The position numbers and the translations under genes are program-made. Positions 1-6,866 of a DNA stretch of 7,949 nucleotides are shown here, piece after piece. This DNA comes from a bacterium. GTDB taxonomy: Bacteria > Campylobacterota > Campylobacteria > Campylobacterales > Sulfurimonadaceae. Every line of letters begins with the position of its first letter. Within the stretch, counting starts at the first letter, position 1. The stretch spans positions 1 through 7,949 of the forward strand of contig JAHJFL010000086.1 of the NCBI GenBank assembly GCA_018824795.1, given 5' to 3'. The notes beneath the pieces are model-generated. The model did no database searches and was not told the origin of the DNA. It worked only from the letters and a program-made list of their open reading frames with translations.

Positions 1-2
1 GT

Positions 3-1535
3 GAGCTCAAAAATCTCTTAGAACTGGGTTGGCTACACCAACAAAGTTTCACGCCTATGAAGATGTCGGAAGTTACTCCTCTGGAGCTTCTTAACACGGC
101 GGTGGGACTTGCCCCTTCATTTTTAAAACTGCTTCAAGATGGAACACTTGAACTCGATTTACCTGACATTAAACCATATGCAGACCATTTGGAATACTTG
201 CAAGATCAGTTTTTTAGAATTGAGTTGTACCAAAAAATGAGTATTATTCGTCAGAGTGTACATGAACATTCTCTGGGTATTGACAGAGTACAAAACAAAC
301 TCAAGCTCTTAGAAAAACGCATTGCTGAAAGAGTTGCTCAAACAACAGAACCTCTCATTTTAGATAAATTTTTCAAACAAAAAAAGATGCAAGCCAAAGA
401 GCAGGTCATCTTTATTGCGCTCTTGCGTGAAGAATACAGCGCTACAGATACATCTTTGAGAGAGATGAACGCATTAATTGACCTTATATCTTTGGATGAG
501 TATGACAGAATTAAAAACCGCTCGCTTTTGGAAGAGGGCTCCAATCTTGTGAGTGGCGGGATTATTGACTATGAAGAGATGCTCAATCCTTTTGGTGGAA
601 TTTCCCGTTCTTTTTATATTGTAGATGAGGTGCTTCAGAGTATTATTCATCCACAAAAAAACAAAAAAGTGCGTCGCTTGAAACTTAATGCCCTCATAGA
701 TGAGCAGGATATTTTTGAGCTAGTTGAACCTACAACGCAGCTTAGCGATGTCGTACTCAACAAGAAAACGCAGCAGACACTTGAAAACCTTATGCGCCAA
801 GTTGATAAAGAAGTAATAGGGCGATTGGTTGATTGGGGCATTAAAGATAAAAAAAGCGGAATTGACGCGAGAATTATTTTTTATGGAGCGGCTGGAACAG
901 GGAAAACTATGACAGCGTATTCACTTGCTAAGTCACTAAAACGCCAAGTTCTTGCGTTTGACTGTTCGAAAATTTTGTCTATGTACGTGGGTGAGAGCGA
1001 AAAAAATGTACGTAAGATTTTTGATACTTTTTATGATTTGTGTGAAAAAACAAAATCTGAACCAATTTTACTTTTAAATGAAGCAGACCAGTTTTTGAGT
1101 TCACGTTCAAGTGGTATAAGTTCAAGTGCCGACCAGATGCATAACCAAATGCAAAATATCTTTTTAGAGCAGATTGAAAAGTTTAGGGGTATGCTGATAG
1201 CTACGACAAACTTACTTGAAAACATAGATAAAGCTTTTTCAAGACGCTTCAACTACAAGATAGAGTTTAAAAAACCCGATGAGATGCAGCGTTTAGAGCT
1301 TTGGAACAAGATGTTACCGAAAGAAGCACCATATGAGATGGATTTTGATGCTAAAGAACTAGCTACTTATGGGCTTACAGGTGGACAAATTCATCTTATA
1401 ATTAAAAATACTGCCTATAAAGTAGCAGTCAGAGAAACGCCAATCTTTACTATCAAAGATTTTCTTGAAGAGATTCACAGAGAAAAAGATGCAAGTTTTG
1501 ACAGTGAAAAATCTATGGGATTTTTAAATAAATAA
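3..1535 (+). CDS. AAA-family ATPase of unknown role, probably 5'-truncated by the window edge
   Basis: A P-loop ATPase of the classic AAA class with a long N-terminal helical region; its cellular role is not recognised. Counting from the ATG at 57, Walker A is G277-AAGTGK-T284, Walker B is LLLNE with N341-E342, sensor 1 is T384-N385, the arginine-finger motif is R396-R397-F398, and the sensor 2 region is GGQIH (442-446). Two positions are atypical: Asn for the Walker B Asp, and His where sensor 2 often has Arg. Residues about 60-95 are charged and heptad-like, a possible coiled coil. No signal peptide or membrane segment is seen. The frame is open from base 3 with 18 more sensible codons, and the ATG at 57 has no Shine-Dalgarno sequence, so the real start probably lies upstream. 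The gene ends in TAA before a strong terminator, so it is not cotranscribed with the next gene. AAA class is certain; substrate is unknown. Confidence 0.85.
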   Translation, partial: ELKNLLELGWLHQQSFTPMKMSEVTPLELLNTAVGLAPSFLKLLQDGTLELDLPDIKPYADHLEYLQDQFFRIELYQKMSIIRQSVHEHSLGIDRVQNKLKLLEKRIAERVAQTTEPLILDKFFKQKKMQAKEQVIFIALLREEYSATDTSLREMNALIDLISLDEYDRIKNRSLLEEGSNLVSGGIIDYEEMLNPFGGISRSFYIVDEVLQSIIHPQKNKKVRRLKLNALIDEQDIFELVEPTTQLSDVVLNKKTQQTLENLMRQVDKEVIGRLVDWGIKDKKSGIDARIIFYGAAGTGKTMTAYSLAKSLKRQVLAFDCSKILSMYVGESEKNVRKIFDTFYDLCEKTKSEPILLLNEADQFLSSRSSGISSSADQMHNQMQNIFLEQIEKFRGMLIATTNLLENIDKAFSRRFNYKIEFKKPDEMQRLELWNKMLPKEAPYEMDFDAKELATYGLTGGQIHLIIKNTAYKVAVRETPIFTIKDFLEEIHREKDASFDSEKSMGFLNK

Positions 1536-1543
1536 TATCATCT

Positions 1544-1585
1544 AAACTTTTCTTCTCGATAAAATTGTTTGGGAAGAAAAGTTTT
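1544..1585 (+). terminator. Intrinsic terminator after the AAA ATPase gene
   Basis: Bases 1544-1555 and 1573-1584 form a perfect 12-bp inverted repeat (AAACTTTTCTTC / GAAGAAAAGTTT). The stem can grow inward by a U-G and a C-G pair, and it ends in TTTT followed by an AT-rich stretch. It starts 8 nt after the stop codon. The A-rich left side could also let it work on the opposite strand, but no gene points toward it from the right. Confidence 0.75.
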
Positions 1586-1660
1586 AATTATTATAAAATC
1601 TAATTCTCGTAACAAGTTTGTAACCTATTTCCCACATAATACCGCTATTAAAATTTTCTT

Positions 1661-1668
1661 AAAAAGGA
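1661..1668 (+). promoter_or_regulatory. Ribosome binding site that fixes the GTG start of the acyltransferase
   Basis: AAAAAGGA ends 10 nt before the GTG at 1679. An in-frame TAA lies at 1649-1651 and the first in-frame ATG comes 40 codons into the protein, inside conserved-looking sequence, so GTG at 1679 is the best start. Confidence 0.7.
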
Positions 1669-1678
1669 AACTAAAATA

Positions 1679-3385
1679 GTGGCTATTTCAGTTGAAAAAT
1701 ATCTTGCCCATAACTACCCATCGCTTGAAAAATATCCGATTTTATTCAAAAAATTATTGCTAACTCTGTTTAAAAAGATCTCGCATGAAGAAGAGATTAA
1801 TATGTTTTTAAAAGCACACACACATGAAGATACGTATGGTTTTATAGAATCTATCTTAGAGTATTTCAACATTGACGTAGCAATTAATCAAAATGAACTC
1901 TCAAGAATTCCTTCGTATGGAAGAGTTGTTATTATTGCCAATCATCCTCTGGGAGCACTTGATGCATTGGCGCTTATACACATTCTTAAGAATGTAAGAA
2001 AAGACATCAAGATTGTAGCTTCAAACTTTTTGAGTGCTTTTGATAATTTGAATGAGGTATTAATACCCATTGACAATGTTAAAGGGAAAATGTCTAAAAA
2101 TTCTGTGGAGTCCATTTATGAAGCACTCAAACAAGAACAAGCAGTTATAATCTTTCCCTCAGGCGAAGTAAGTCGTGCACGTCCAAACGGTATTAAAGAT
2201 ACAAAATGGAGAAATGGCTTTTTAAAGGTGGCTCAAAAAACAAAATCACCTATTTTACCCATCTATGTAAACGCGAAAAACTCGAAGTTTTTTTATATGA
2301 TCTCAATGCTGAGTAAGTCACTTGCAACGGCAACCATTCCTCATGAAATGTTCAAATACCACGACAAAACCATAGGCTTTCGTATAGGTAAAAGCATACC
2401 GTATGAGAACTACAATATTCCAGCCTTGTCTTTGGTTGATAAAGTAAAACTCTTTAGAAAGCACTTTTATTTGGTTGCAAAAAAACATAGAGGCATATTT
2501 AAAACGCATAATTCTATTGCCCTTGCCGAAGACAGAAAAGAGCTCAAACGCGAACTTCAAAATGCGAAACTTCTTGGAGAAACAAACGATGGCAAAAAGA
2601 TTTATCTCTATAGCAATGATGATGAAAGCGCTTTACTCAAGGAAATTGGCAGACTTCGTGAAATAAGTTTTAGACAAGTCAAAGAAGGCAGTGGCAAAAA
2701 AAGAGATTTGGATGAGTTTGACTATTATTACGAACATATTATTCTTTGGGATGATAAAGATTTGGAAATTGTGGGCTCATACAGAGTGCTTAAGGCCAAA
2801 GAAGCTTTAGATACTGAGGGACTTTATACGTCTACACTCTTTGATTATCAAGAAGGATTTAACAAATATTTTGACAATGGTTTGGAGCTTGGCCGTAGTT
2901 TTGTGCAGCCAAAATATTGGAACTCACGAGCGCTTGATTATTTATGGCAGGGAATCGGTGCTTATTTAAGAGCAAATCCGGATATAAGATATATGTTCGG
3001 ACCGGTCAGCATCTCACGAGCTTATGACGATGAGGCAGTATCTTTACTGGTCTATTTTTACATGAATTATTTTGGTGCAAAAACTAAGAGTGTTTGGCAC
3101 AAAGAGAGTTATTTTATAAGTAATAAAAAAAGAGAAAAATATGATTTACTTTTTTCTAAAACGAGCTACGAAGAAGATTTAACTGTTTTAAAAAATGAAC
3201 TTCAAGTTAGAGGTTATGCAATTCCAACACTTTATAAGCAATATAGTGATCTATGTGAAGATGGCGGTGTTGAGTTTATGGATTTTGGAATTGACAGAGC
3301 TTTTGATAATTGCGTTGATGGCTTTATCGTTGTTGATATACAAAAATTAAAATCAAACAAACGCAAGCGCTATCTCGAAATATAG
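1679..3385 (+). CDS. Two-domain acyltransferase, PlsC-like plus OlsB/GNAT-like (OlsF-type ornithine lipid synthase candidate)
   Basis: The 568-residue protein joins two acyltransferase modules. The N-terminal half is PlsC/OlsA-like: catalytic motif N88-H89-PLGAL-D95 (the H-x5-D form seen in 'hemolysin-like' acyltransferases), then F159-PSGEVSR (158-166), equivalent to the FPEGT(R/S) motif. The C-terminal half, about residues 290-500, resembles the OlsB/GNAT N-acyltransferase family, with L402-ELGRSFVQP-411 and a downstream YMFGPVSIS segment. In OlsF of Serratia proteamaculans one half puts a 3-hydroxyacyl chain on ornithine and the other adds the second chain, making phosphorus-free ornithine lipids; the length and domain order fit. 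No membrane helix is obvious, so it would act at the inner face of the membrane. It is monocistronic, with a terminator before it and a 307-bp gap after it. A database name such as 'putative hemolysin' or 'GNAT acyltransferase' is possible; substrate specificity is inferred. Confidence 0.85.
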   Translation: MAISVEKYLAHNYPSLEKYPILFKKLLLTLFKKISHEEEINMFLKAHTHEDTYGFIESILEYFNIDVAINQNELSRIPSYGRVVIIANHPLGALDALALIHILKNVRKDIKIVASNFLSAFDNLNEVLIPIDNVKGKMSKNSVESIYEALKQEQAVIIFPSGEVSRARPNGIKDTKWRNGFLKVAQKTKSPILPIYVNAKNSKFFYMISMLSKSLATATIPHEMFKYHDKTIGFRIGKSIPYENYNIPALSLVDKVKLFRKHFYLVAKKHRGIFKTHNSIALAEDRKELKRELQNAKLLGETNDGKKIYLYSNDDESALLKEIGRLREISFRQVKEGSGKKRDLDEFDYYYEHIILWDDKDLEIVGSYRVLKAKEALDTEGLYTSTLFDYQEGFNKYFDNGLELGRSFVQPKYWNSRALDYLWQGIGAYLRANPDIRYMFGPVSISRAYDDEAVSLLVYFYMNYFGAKTKSVWHKESYFISNKKREKYDLLFSKTSYEEDLTVLKNELQVRGYAIPTLYKQYSDLCEDGGVEFMDFGIDRAFDNCVDGFIVVDIQKLKSNKRKRYLEI

Positions 3386-3392
3386 GCTTATC

Positions 3393-3426
3393 TGAGAGAA
3401 TAAAATTGTGGAATGTCTCATTTTTT
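3393..3426 (+). terminator. Weak intrinsic terminator candidate after the acyltransferase gene
   Basis: TGAGA (3393-3397) can pair with TCTCA (3416-3420), followed directly by six T (3421-3426). The stem is only 5 bp with an 18-nt loop, so it is weak. It lies 7 nt after the stop codon, where a terminator is expected. Confidence 0.3.
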
Positions 3427-3552
3427 CACACTTATTCTTATTTGTGTTACTTTATGATACATATGACTATCTTCATTAAAATTCGTGTTGCGTTTAGTGA
3501 CATTTTTGCATCTTCTTTTTTCTCATACAAGTTTATTTAATACTCTTTTTGT

Positions 3553-3558
3553 TATAGT
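3553..3558 (+). promoter_or_regulatory. Candidate -10 element for the nuo operon
   Basis: TATAGT sits after a T-rich stretch (TTTTTGT), similar to Campylobacterota housekeeping promoters, which have a clear -10 and a weak or absent -35. Transcription would start near 3565, just before the long hairpin at 3572, giving a leader of about 130 nt. No good -35 is visible. Another TATGAT lies at about 3451-3456, so the assignment is tentative. Confidence 0.3.
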
Positions 3559-3571
3559 GCAAGTAACTGTT

Positions 3572-3633
3572 TTTTCCAAATATTTTCTAAAAAAATCTAC
3601 CCTAAGGGTGGGGGTTTTTAGAAATTTGGAAAA
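3572..3633 (+). promoter_or_regulatory. Long hairpin upstream of nuoA (leader structure, attenuator or terminator)
   Basis: A 62-nt stem-loop. The outer arm of 10 bp pairs 3572-3581 with 3624-3633. After a 3-nt bulge (3582-3584), 9 bp pair 3585-3593 with 3615-3623. After a 2x2 internal loop, 7 pairs, two of them U-G, join 3596-3602 with 3606-3612 around a UAA triloop. The centre ACCCTAAGGGT followed by G-rich sequence and TTTTT (3615-3619) could act as an intrinsic terminator or attenuator. The outer arms have no poly-T after them, so the full hairpin could instead be a 5' leader structure of the nuo transcript. Confidence 0.55.
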
Positions 3634-3644
3634 CAAAATATTAA

Positions 3645-3672
3645 GAGGTCACGTTTTAAGGGATGTGACTTT
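3645..3672 (+). promoter_or_regulatory. Short inverted repeat in the nuoA leader
   Basis: GGTCAC (3647-3652) and GTGACT (3665-3670) form a stem of about 8 pairs including two G-U pairs, with a 12-nt loop that contains AAGGGA. It lies 20 nt before nuoA. It could be an operator, since the perfect core is GTCAC-N12-GTGAC, or a leader hairpin. No known regulator motif is recognised. Confidence 0.3.
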
Positions 3673-3692
3673 GAAATTTAAAGGTAGGTTAT

Positions 3693-4082
3693 ATGGAACA
3701 TATTGCAACTGCAAATCCGTATTTTGGGGTCTTTGTACTGTTTGTTATAACATTCGGTGCGTTTATAGGAACAACTGTAATCGCTCGTTTAGCGAGTCGT
3801 GCTTTAGCAGCAAAAGATTCTGAAAAGATTAAACTTTCGGTGTATGAATGTGGACCGGAAATCACAAAACAACCAAATAGAGTATCACCACAGTTTTACC
3901 TGTTTGCACTTCTTTTCTTGTTGTTTGATGTGGAAATAGTGTTTATGTTTCCATGGGCAGTTGATTTTAAACTTCTTGGCTGGTTCGGTTTTGCCGAGAT
4001 GTTGATGTTCATATTATTACTCGCGATTGGTTTCGTATATGCATGGAAAAAAGGAGCACTTGAATGGCACAACATAAAGTAA
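3693..4082 (+). CDS. nuoA: NADH-quinone oxidoreductase (complex I) subunit A
   Basis: A small membrane subunit of complex I at the junction of the membrane arm and the quinone site (ND3 in mitochondria). The 129 residues show three hydrophobic helices at about 11-31, 67-90 and 98-118. The loop after the first helix carries the family motif Y51-ECGP, with the Cys of the conserved loop at C53. The second helix has F78-DVE-81, where D79 and E81 match conserved acidic residues. The start is ATG with AAGG at 3681-3684, 8 nt upstream. It is the first gene of the operon, and its last 19 nt overlap nuoB. Nothing in it looks degenerate. Confidence 0.95.
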   Translation: MEHIATANPYFGVFVLFVITFGAFIGTTVIARLASRALAAKDSEKIKLSVYECGPEITKQPNRVSPQFYLFALLFLLFDVEIVFMFPWAVDFKLLGWFGFAEMLMFILLLAIGFVYAWKKGALEWHNIK

Positions 4083-4573
4083 ATTATACACAAGACGGCG
4101 GTTTACCAGTAGCACTTACAAGTATAGATAAAATCGTAAACTGGGGACGTTCAAACTCTCTTTGGGCACTTACTTACGGTCTTGCTTGTTGCGGTATTGA
4201 GATGATGGCTTCGGGTGCATCTCGTTTTGACTTTGACCGTTACGGTACAATTTTCCGTGCTTCTCCTCGTCAAGCTGACGTTATGATTGTTGCAGGAACA
4301 TTAACTAAAAAGCACGCTGAGTTTATTAAAAGACTTTATGACCAGATGACTGAACCTAGATGGGTAATTTCTATGGGTTCATGTGCAAATACAGGCGGTA
4401 TGTTTAATACATACGCAACTGTTCAAGGTTGTGACAGAATTATCCCTGTTGATTTGTACCTTCCAGGTTGTGCACCACGTCCTGAGACACTTCAATATGG
4501 CGTTATGTTGCTTCAGAAAAAAATCCGTGCTAATAAAGCTGGAAACGCACAAAAAGCTAAAAGGTTAATGTAA
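4064..4573 (+). CDS. nuoB: NADH-quinone oxidoreductase (complex I) subunit B
   Basis: This peripheral-arm subunit (PSST in mitochondria) holds [4Fe-4S] cluster N2, the last redox centre before quinone. The four ligands are visible: the tandem C42-C43 in the [11 protein letters not shown] segment, C107 in MGSCANTGG, and C136 in PGCAPRPE. At 169 residues the length is usual for the family. AAGGAG at 4051-4056, 7 nt before the ATG, supports the start even though it lies inside nuoA; the 19-nt overlap suggests coupled translation. The stop overlaps the nuoC start in TAATG. The family is unmistakable and the ligand set is intact. Confidence 0.97.
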   Translation: MAQHKVNYTQDGGLPVALTSIDKIVNWGRSNSLWALTYGLACCGIEMMASGASRFDFDRYGTIFRASPRQADVMIVAGTLTKKHAEFIKRLYDQMTEPRWVISMGSCANTGGMFNTYATVQGCDRIIPVDLYLPGCAPRPETLQYGVMLLQKKIRANKAGNAQKAKRLM

Positions 4574-5379
4574 TGAGAGCCTATACACCTAAAGACGATG
4601 TACAAGCAAAAGCTTACTATACAGACAGATTTTATGTAGCACCACAGGTTCCAAAAAGTGACGTTGAAAGTGATGCGGTTTTTGCTGCGGACTTGGCGGC
4701 TATTAAAGCAAAATTTGAAGTAAGTGATGCTTACATTCAAGTTGGACAAATGGTTGTGTACATAAACGCAGCAGATAACTACGGCGTTTTAGAACTTTTG
4801 AGAGATGAGTTGGAATATACACAACTCTCAGAGATGAGCGCTATTGACTGGCTTGCAAAAAGTAATCAATTTGAAATTTTTTACCAAATGCTTAGTATGA
4901 ACAAACGCAAGCGCATCCGTATTAAATTTTTCATCACTAAAGGTCAAGCAGTAAACTCCGTAGAAAAGTTGTTCCGCTGTGCTGACTGGTCTGAGCGTGA
5001 AATGTACGATATGTTCGGCATTGAAGCGAACGGACATCCATTTATGAAGCGTATTCTTATGCCGTACGATTGGCAAGGACATCCACTTCTTAAAACCTAC
5101 CCATTAGAGGGTGATGAATTTGCTGCTTGGTATGAAGTAGACAAAATCTACGGAAAAGAAGCGCGTGATATTATTGGGCCTGAAATTCGTGACACTGCAA
5201 GAGTTGACAGATATGACTCAGAGCGTTTTGCTCGTTTAGGATTTGAAGTACCTAAAGGCACAGTAATTACAGGAAATGAAGAGAGAAATGATCAGTCGTA
5301 CCAAGAAGAGGGCGGCGTTTTCTTAATTAAAAAATTCGATAAAGCATCATCAAAAGTTATTGATGATCCTCAAAGATAG
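4573..5379 (+). CDS. nuoC: NADH-quinone oxidoreductase (complex I) subunit C
   Basis: The 30-kDa subunit of the connecting module; it has no cofactor and packs against NuoD and NuoB. The family signature is at 141-149 (EREMYDMFG), followed by [10 protein letters not shown] (154-163), D166-WQGHP, and YPLEGDEF near 176-183. The 268 residues are longer than the conserved core: there is an N-terminal lead of about 40 residues and a charged C-terminal tail from about 195. Similar long tails are, from memory, usual in Campylobacterota NuoC. It is separate from nuoD, unlike the fused nuoCD of E. coli. The ATG overlaps the nuoB stop by one base, with AAGG at 4561-4564 upstream. The tail's function is unknown. 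Confidence 0.95.
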   Translation: MRAYTPKDDVQAKAYYTDRFYVAPQVPKSDVESDAVFAADLAAIKAKFEVSDAYIQVGQMVVYINAADNYGVLELLRDELEYTQLSEMSAIDWLAKSNQFEIFYQMLSMNKRKRIRIKFFITKGQAVNSVEKLFRCADWSEREMYDMFGIEANGHPFMKRILMPYDWQGHPLLKTYPLEGDEFAAWYEVDKIYGKEARDIIGPEIRDTARVDRYDSERFARLGFEVPKGTVITGNEERNDQSYQEEGGVFLIKKFDKASSKVIDDPQR

Positions 5380-5391
5380 GGTGGCAAAAAT

Positions 5392-6633
5392 ATGGCACAA
5401 GTAAAAAATAGATTAACACCGTTTTTTGAAAACATCACGTTTGACAGAGACGACAATGAGCTTATCCTAAACTTCGGTCCTCAGCACCCTTCTGCTCACG
5501 GACAGTTGCGTTTAATGCTTCACCTTCAGCAAGAACAGATTGTAAAAGCACATCCGGACATAGGTTACTTACACCGTGGTATGGAAAAAATGGCTGAAAA
5601 TATGATTTATAATGAATTCATGCCGACAACTGACCGTATGGATTATATTGCTTCATCTTCAAACAACTACGGTTTTGCTTTAGCTGTTGAGAAGCTGATT
5701 GGTTTAGAAGTTCCTCGTCGTGCGAAAGTTATTCGTATGATGCTTTTAGAAATTAACCGTTTGATGTCTCACCTTTTCTGGTTAGCTACAACTGCGCTTG
5801 ATATTGGCGCTATGACAGTATTCCTTTTTGCATTCCGCGAGAGAGAATATTTGATGGATATTATTGAAGGCTATTGTGGAGCAAGACTTACACATGCTGC
5901 TATCCGTATCGGTGGTGTTCCTTTAGATATTCAAGACAGTTTTATATCTCAACTCAAAACATTTTTAGATAAATTGCCTGCAAACATCAAAGATTATGAG
6001 GATTTACTAGATACGAACCGTATTTGGCTTATGAGAATGGAAGAAGTTGGAACTATTTCAAAAGAGATGGCACTTTCATGGGGTTGTACAGGTCCAATGC
6101 TTAGAGCTTCGGGTGTTGCATGGGATATTCGTAAAGAAGAGCCGTATGAATTGTATAACGAAGTAGAATTCAACGTTCCTTACTCAGACAAAGGCGACAA
6201 CTTCGCTCGTTACCGTATTTATATGGAAGAGATGAGAGAGTCTGCAAAGATTTTATATCAGACAATAGATATGTATCAAGAGACAGTCAAAAAGAATCAA
6301 ACAGAATTAATGGCTCATGCACCAAAATATATTTCAGCGCCTAAGCTGGACATCATGACGCAAAACTACTCTTTGATGCAACACTTTGTACTTGTAACAC
6401 AAGGAATGAGACCACCGGTTGGTGAAGTTTATGTTGCTACTGAATCACCAAAAGGTGAACTTGGTTTCTTTATAAATTCACAAGGTGGACCATACCCGTA
6501 CAGACTCAAACTCCGCGCTCCGTCATTCTGGCATACAGGGATTTTAACTGACCTATTACCGGGCCACTATATTCCGGATGTTGTTTCTATTATTGGTACA
6601 ACAAATATCGTATTCGGTGAGGTTGATAGATAA
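5392..6633 (+). CDS. nuoD: NADH-quinone oxidoreductase (complex I) subunit D
   Basis: The 49-kDa subunit forms the quinone-binding cavity together with NuoB and is related to the large subunit of [NiFe] hydrogenases, without the metal site. Motifs: [11 protein letters not shown] (27-37), [18 protein letters not shown], and the C-terminal [13 protein letters not shown]. Quinone-site residues known from Thermus Nqo4 (His38, Tyr87, Asp139) match H36, Y85 and D137 with the same spacing, so quinone reduction should be intact; the quinone is probably menaquinone, judging by the lineage. The 413-residue length is normal. The gene follows nuoC by 12 nt, with AGGGTGG (5378-5384) as ribosome binding site overlapping the nuoC stop, and its own stop overlaps the next start in TAATG. 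Confidence 0.97.
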   Translation: MAQVKNRLTPFFENITFDRDDNELILNFGPQHPSAHGQLRLMLHLQQEQIVKAHPDIGYLHRGMEKMAENMIYNEFMPTTDRMDYIASSSNNYGFALAVEKLIGLEVPRRAKVIRMMLLEINRLMSHLFWLATTALDIGAMTVFLFAFREREYLMDIIEGYCGARLTHAAIRIGGVPLDIQDSFISQLKTFLDKLPANIKDYEDLLDTNRIWLMRMEEVGTISKEMALSWGCTGPMLRASGVAWDIRKEEPYELYNEVEFNVPYSDKGDNFARYRIYMEEMRESAKILYQTIDMYQETVKKNQTELMAHAPKYISAPKLDIMTQNYSLMQHFVLVTQGMRPPVGEVYVATESPKGELGFFINSQGGPYPYRLKLRAPSFWHTGILTDLLPGHYIPDVVSIIGTTNIVFGEVDR

Positions 6634-6854
6634 TGAAAAGATATGATTTAAGACACTTAAAAGATAATTTTGAGCCTAGAATGAAAGAACTTTTGGCTGC
6701 ACACAAAGCTGGTGAAGTTGCAATTTTTTTATTTGAGATTGGTGATTTTTCACCGATTCAAAAATCAGCTGATTTGGTAAAAGAGTGCGGATATGAGTTA
6801 ATGAACTCTTTAAAGTTTAACGAAGTCGACTGGACTATCGTTTGCAAAAAGTAA
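6633..6854 (+). CDS. Small NuoE-position protein of Campylobacterota complex I
   Basis: A 73-residue soluble protein in the place where nuoE normally sits. It is not a classical NuoE, which is about 160 residues and binds a [2Fe-2S] cluster with four cysteines: here only C52 and C71 are present, with no cluster motif. The charged N-terminus (KRYDLRHLKDNF), the central IFLFEIGDFS (31-40) and the end VDWTIVCKK resemble the small proteins between nuoD and the nuoF position in Campylobacter jejuni (Cj1575c) and Helicobacter pylori (HP1264), recalled from memory. It probably helps attach the electron-input protein encoded next. It overlaps the nuoD stop by one base, with GGTGAGG at 6616-6622 upstream. 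Databases may call it 'NuoE family', but its role is inferred from position. Confidence 0.85.
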   Translation: MKRYDLRHLKDNFEPRMKELLAAHKAGEVAIFLFEIGDFSPIQKSADLVKECGYELMNSLKFNEVDWTIVCKK

Positions 6855-6866
6855 TAGGATTAAATT

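Larger units (their letters stand above)
3386..3692 (+). other. 307-bp AT-rich intergenic region ahead of the nuo operon
   Basis: No credible gene is seen on either strand. From left to right it holds the weak terminator candidate, about 130 bases of T-rich sequence, a candidate -10 element, a long hairpin, a shorter hairpin, and the nuoA ribosome binding site. The size and content fit a promoter and leader region for the complex I operon. Confidence 0.6.

Noticed and set aside
57..59. ATG at 57 as the true start of the AAA ATPase
   Set aside because: No Shine-Dalgarno sequence precedes it and the frame is open to the window edge with plausible protein sequence. It remains possible, but an upstream start is more likely.
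1592..1640. Promoter elements for the acyltransferase (TATAAA at 1592-1597 or CATAAT at 1635-1640)
   Set aside because: Neither has a -35 at proper spacing and such AT-rich hexamers are common here; a promoter must exist after the terminator but cannot be placed.
3663..3668. ATGTGA start-stop mini-ORF after AAGGG in the nuoA leader
   Set aside because: The purine tract directly abuts the ATG with no spacing for ribosome binding, so chance is the better explanation.
3485..3823. 112-codon open frame across the intergenic region and into nuoA
   Set aside because: It overlaps the start of nuoA in another frame, has no ribosome binding site, crosses the long hairpin, and its product resembles no known protein.
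5668..5676. Apparent Tyr-to-Phe change in the quinone site of NuoD near residue 95
   Set aside because: Counting spacing from the conserved His showed that the quinone-site Tyr is Y85 in the DRMDYI motif, which is intact; residue 95 is a different position.
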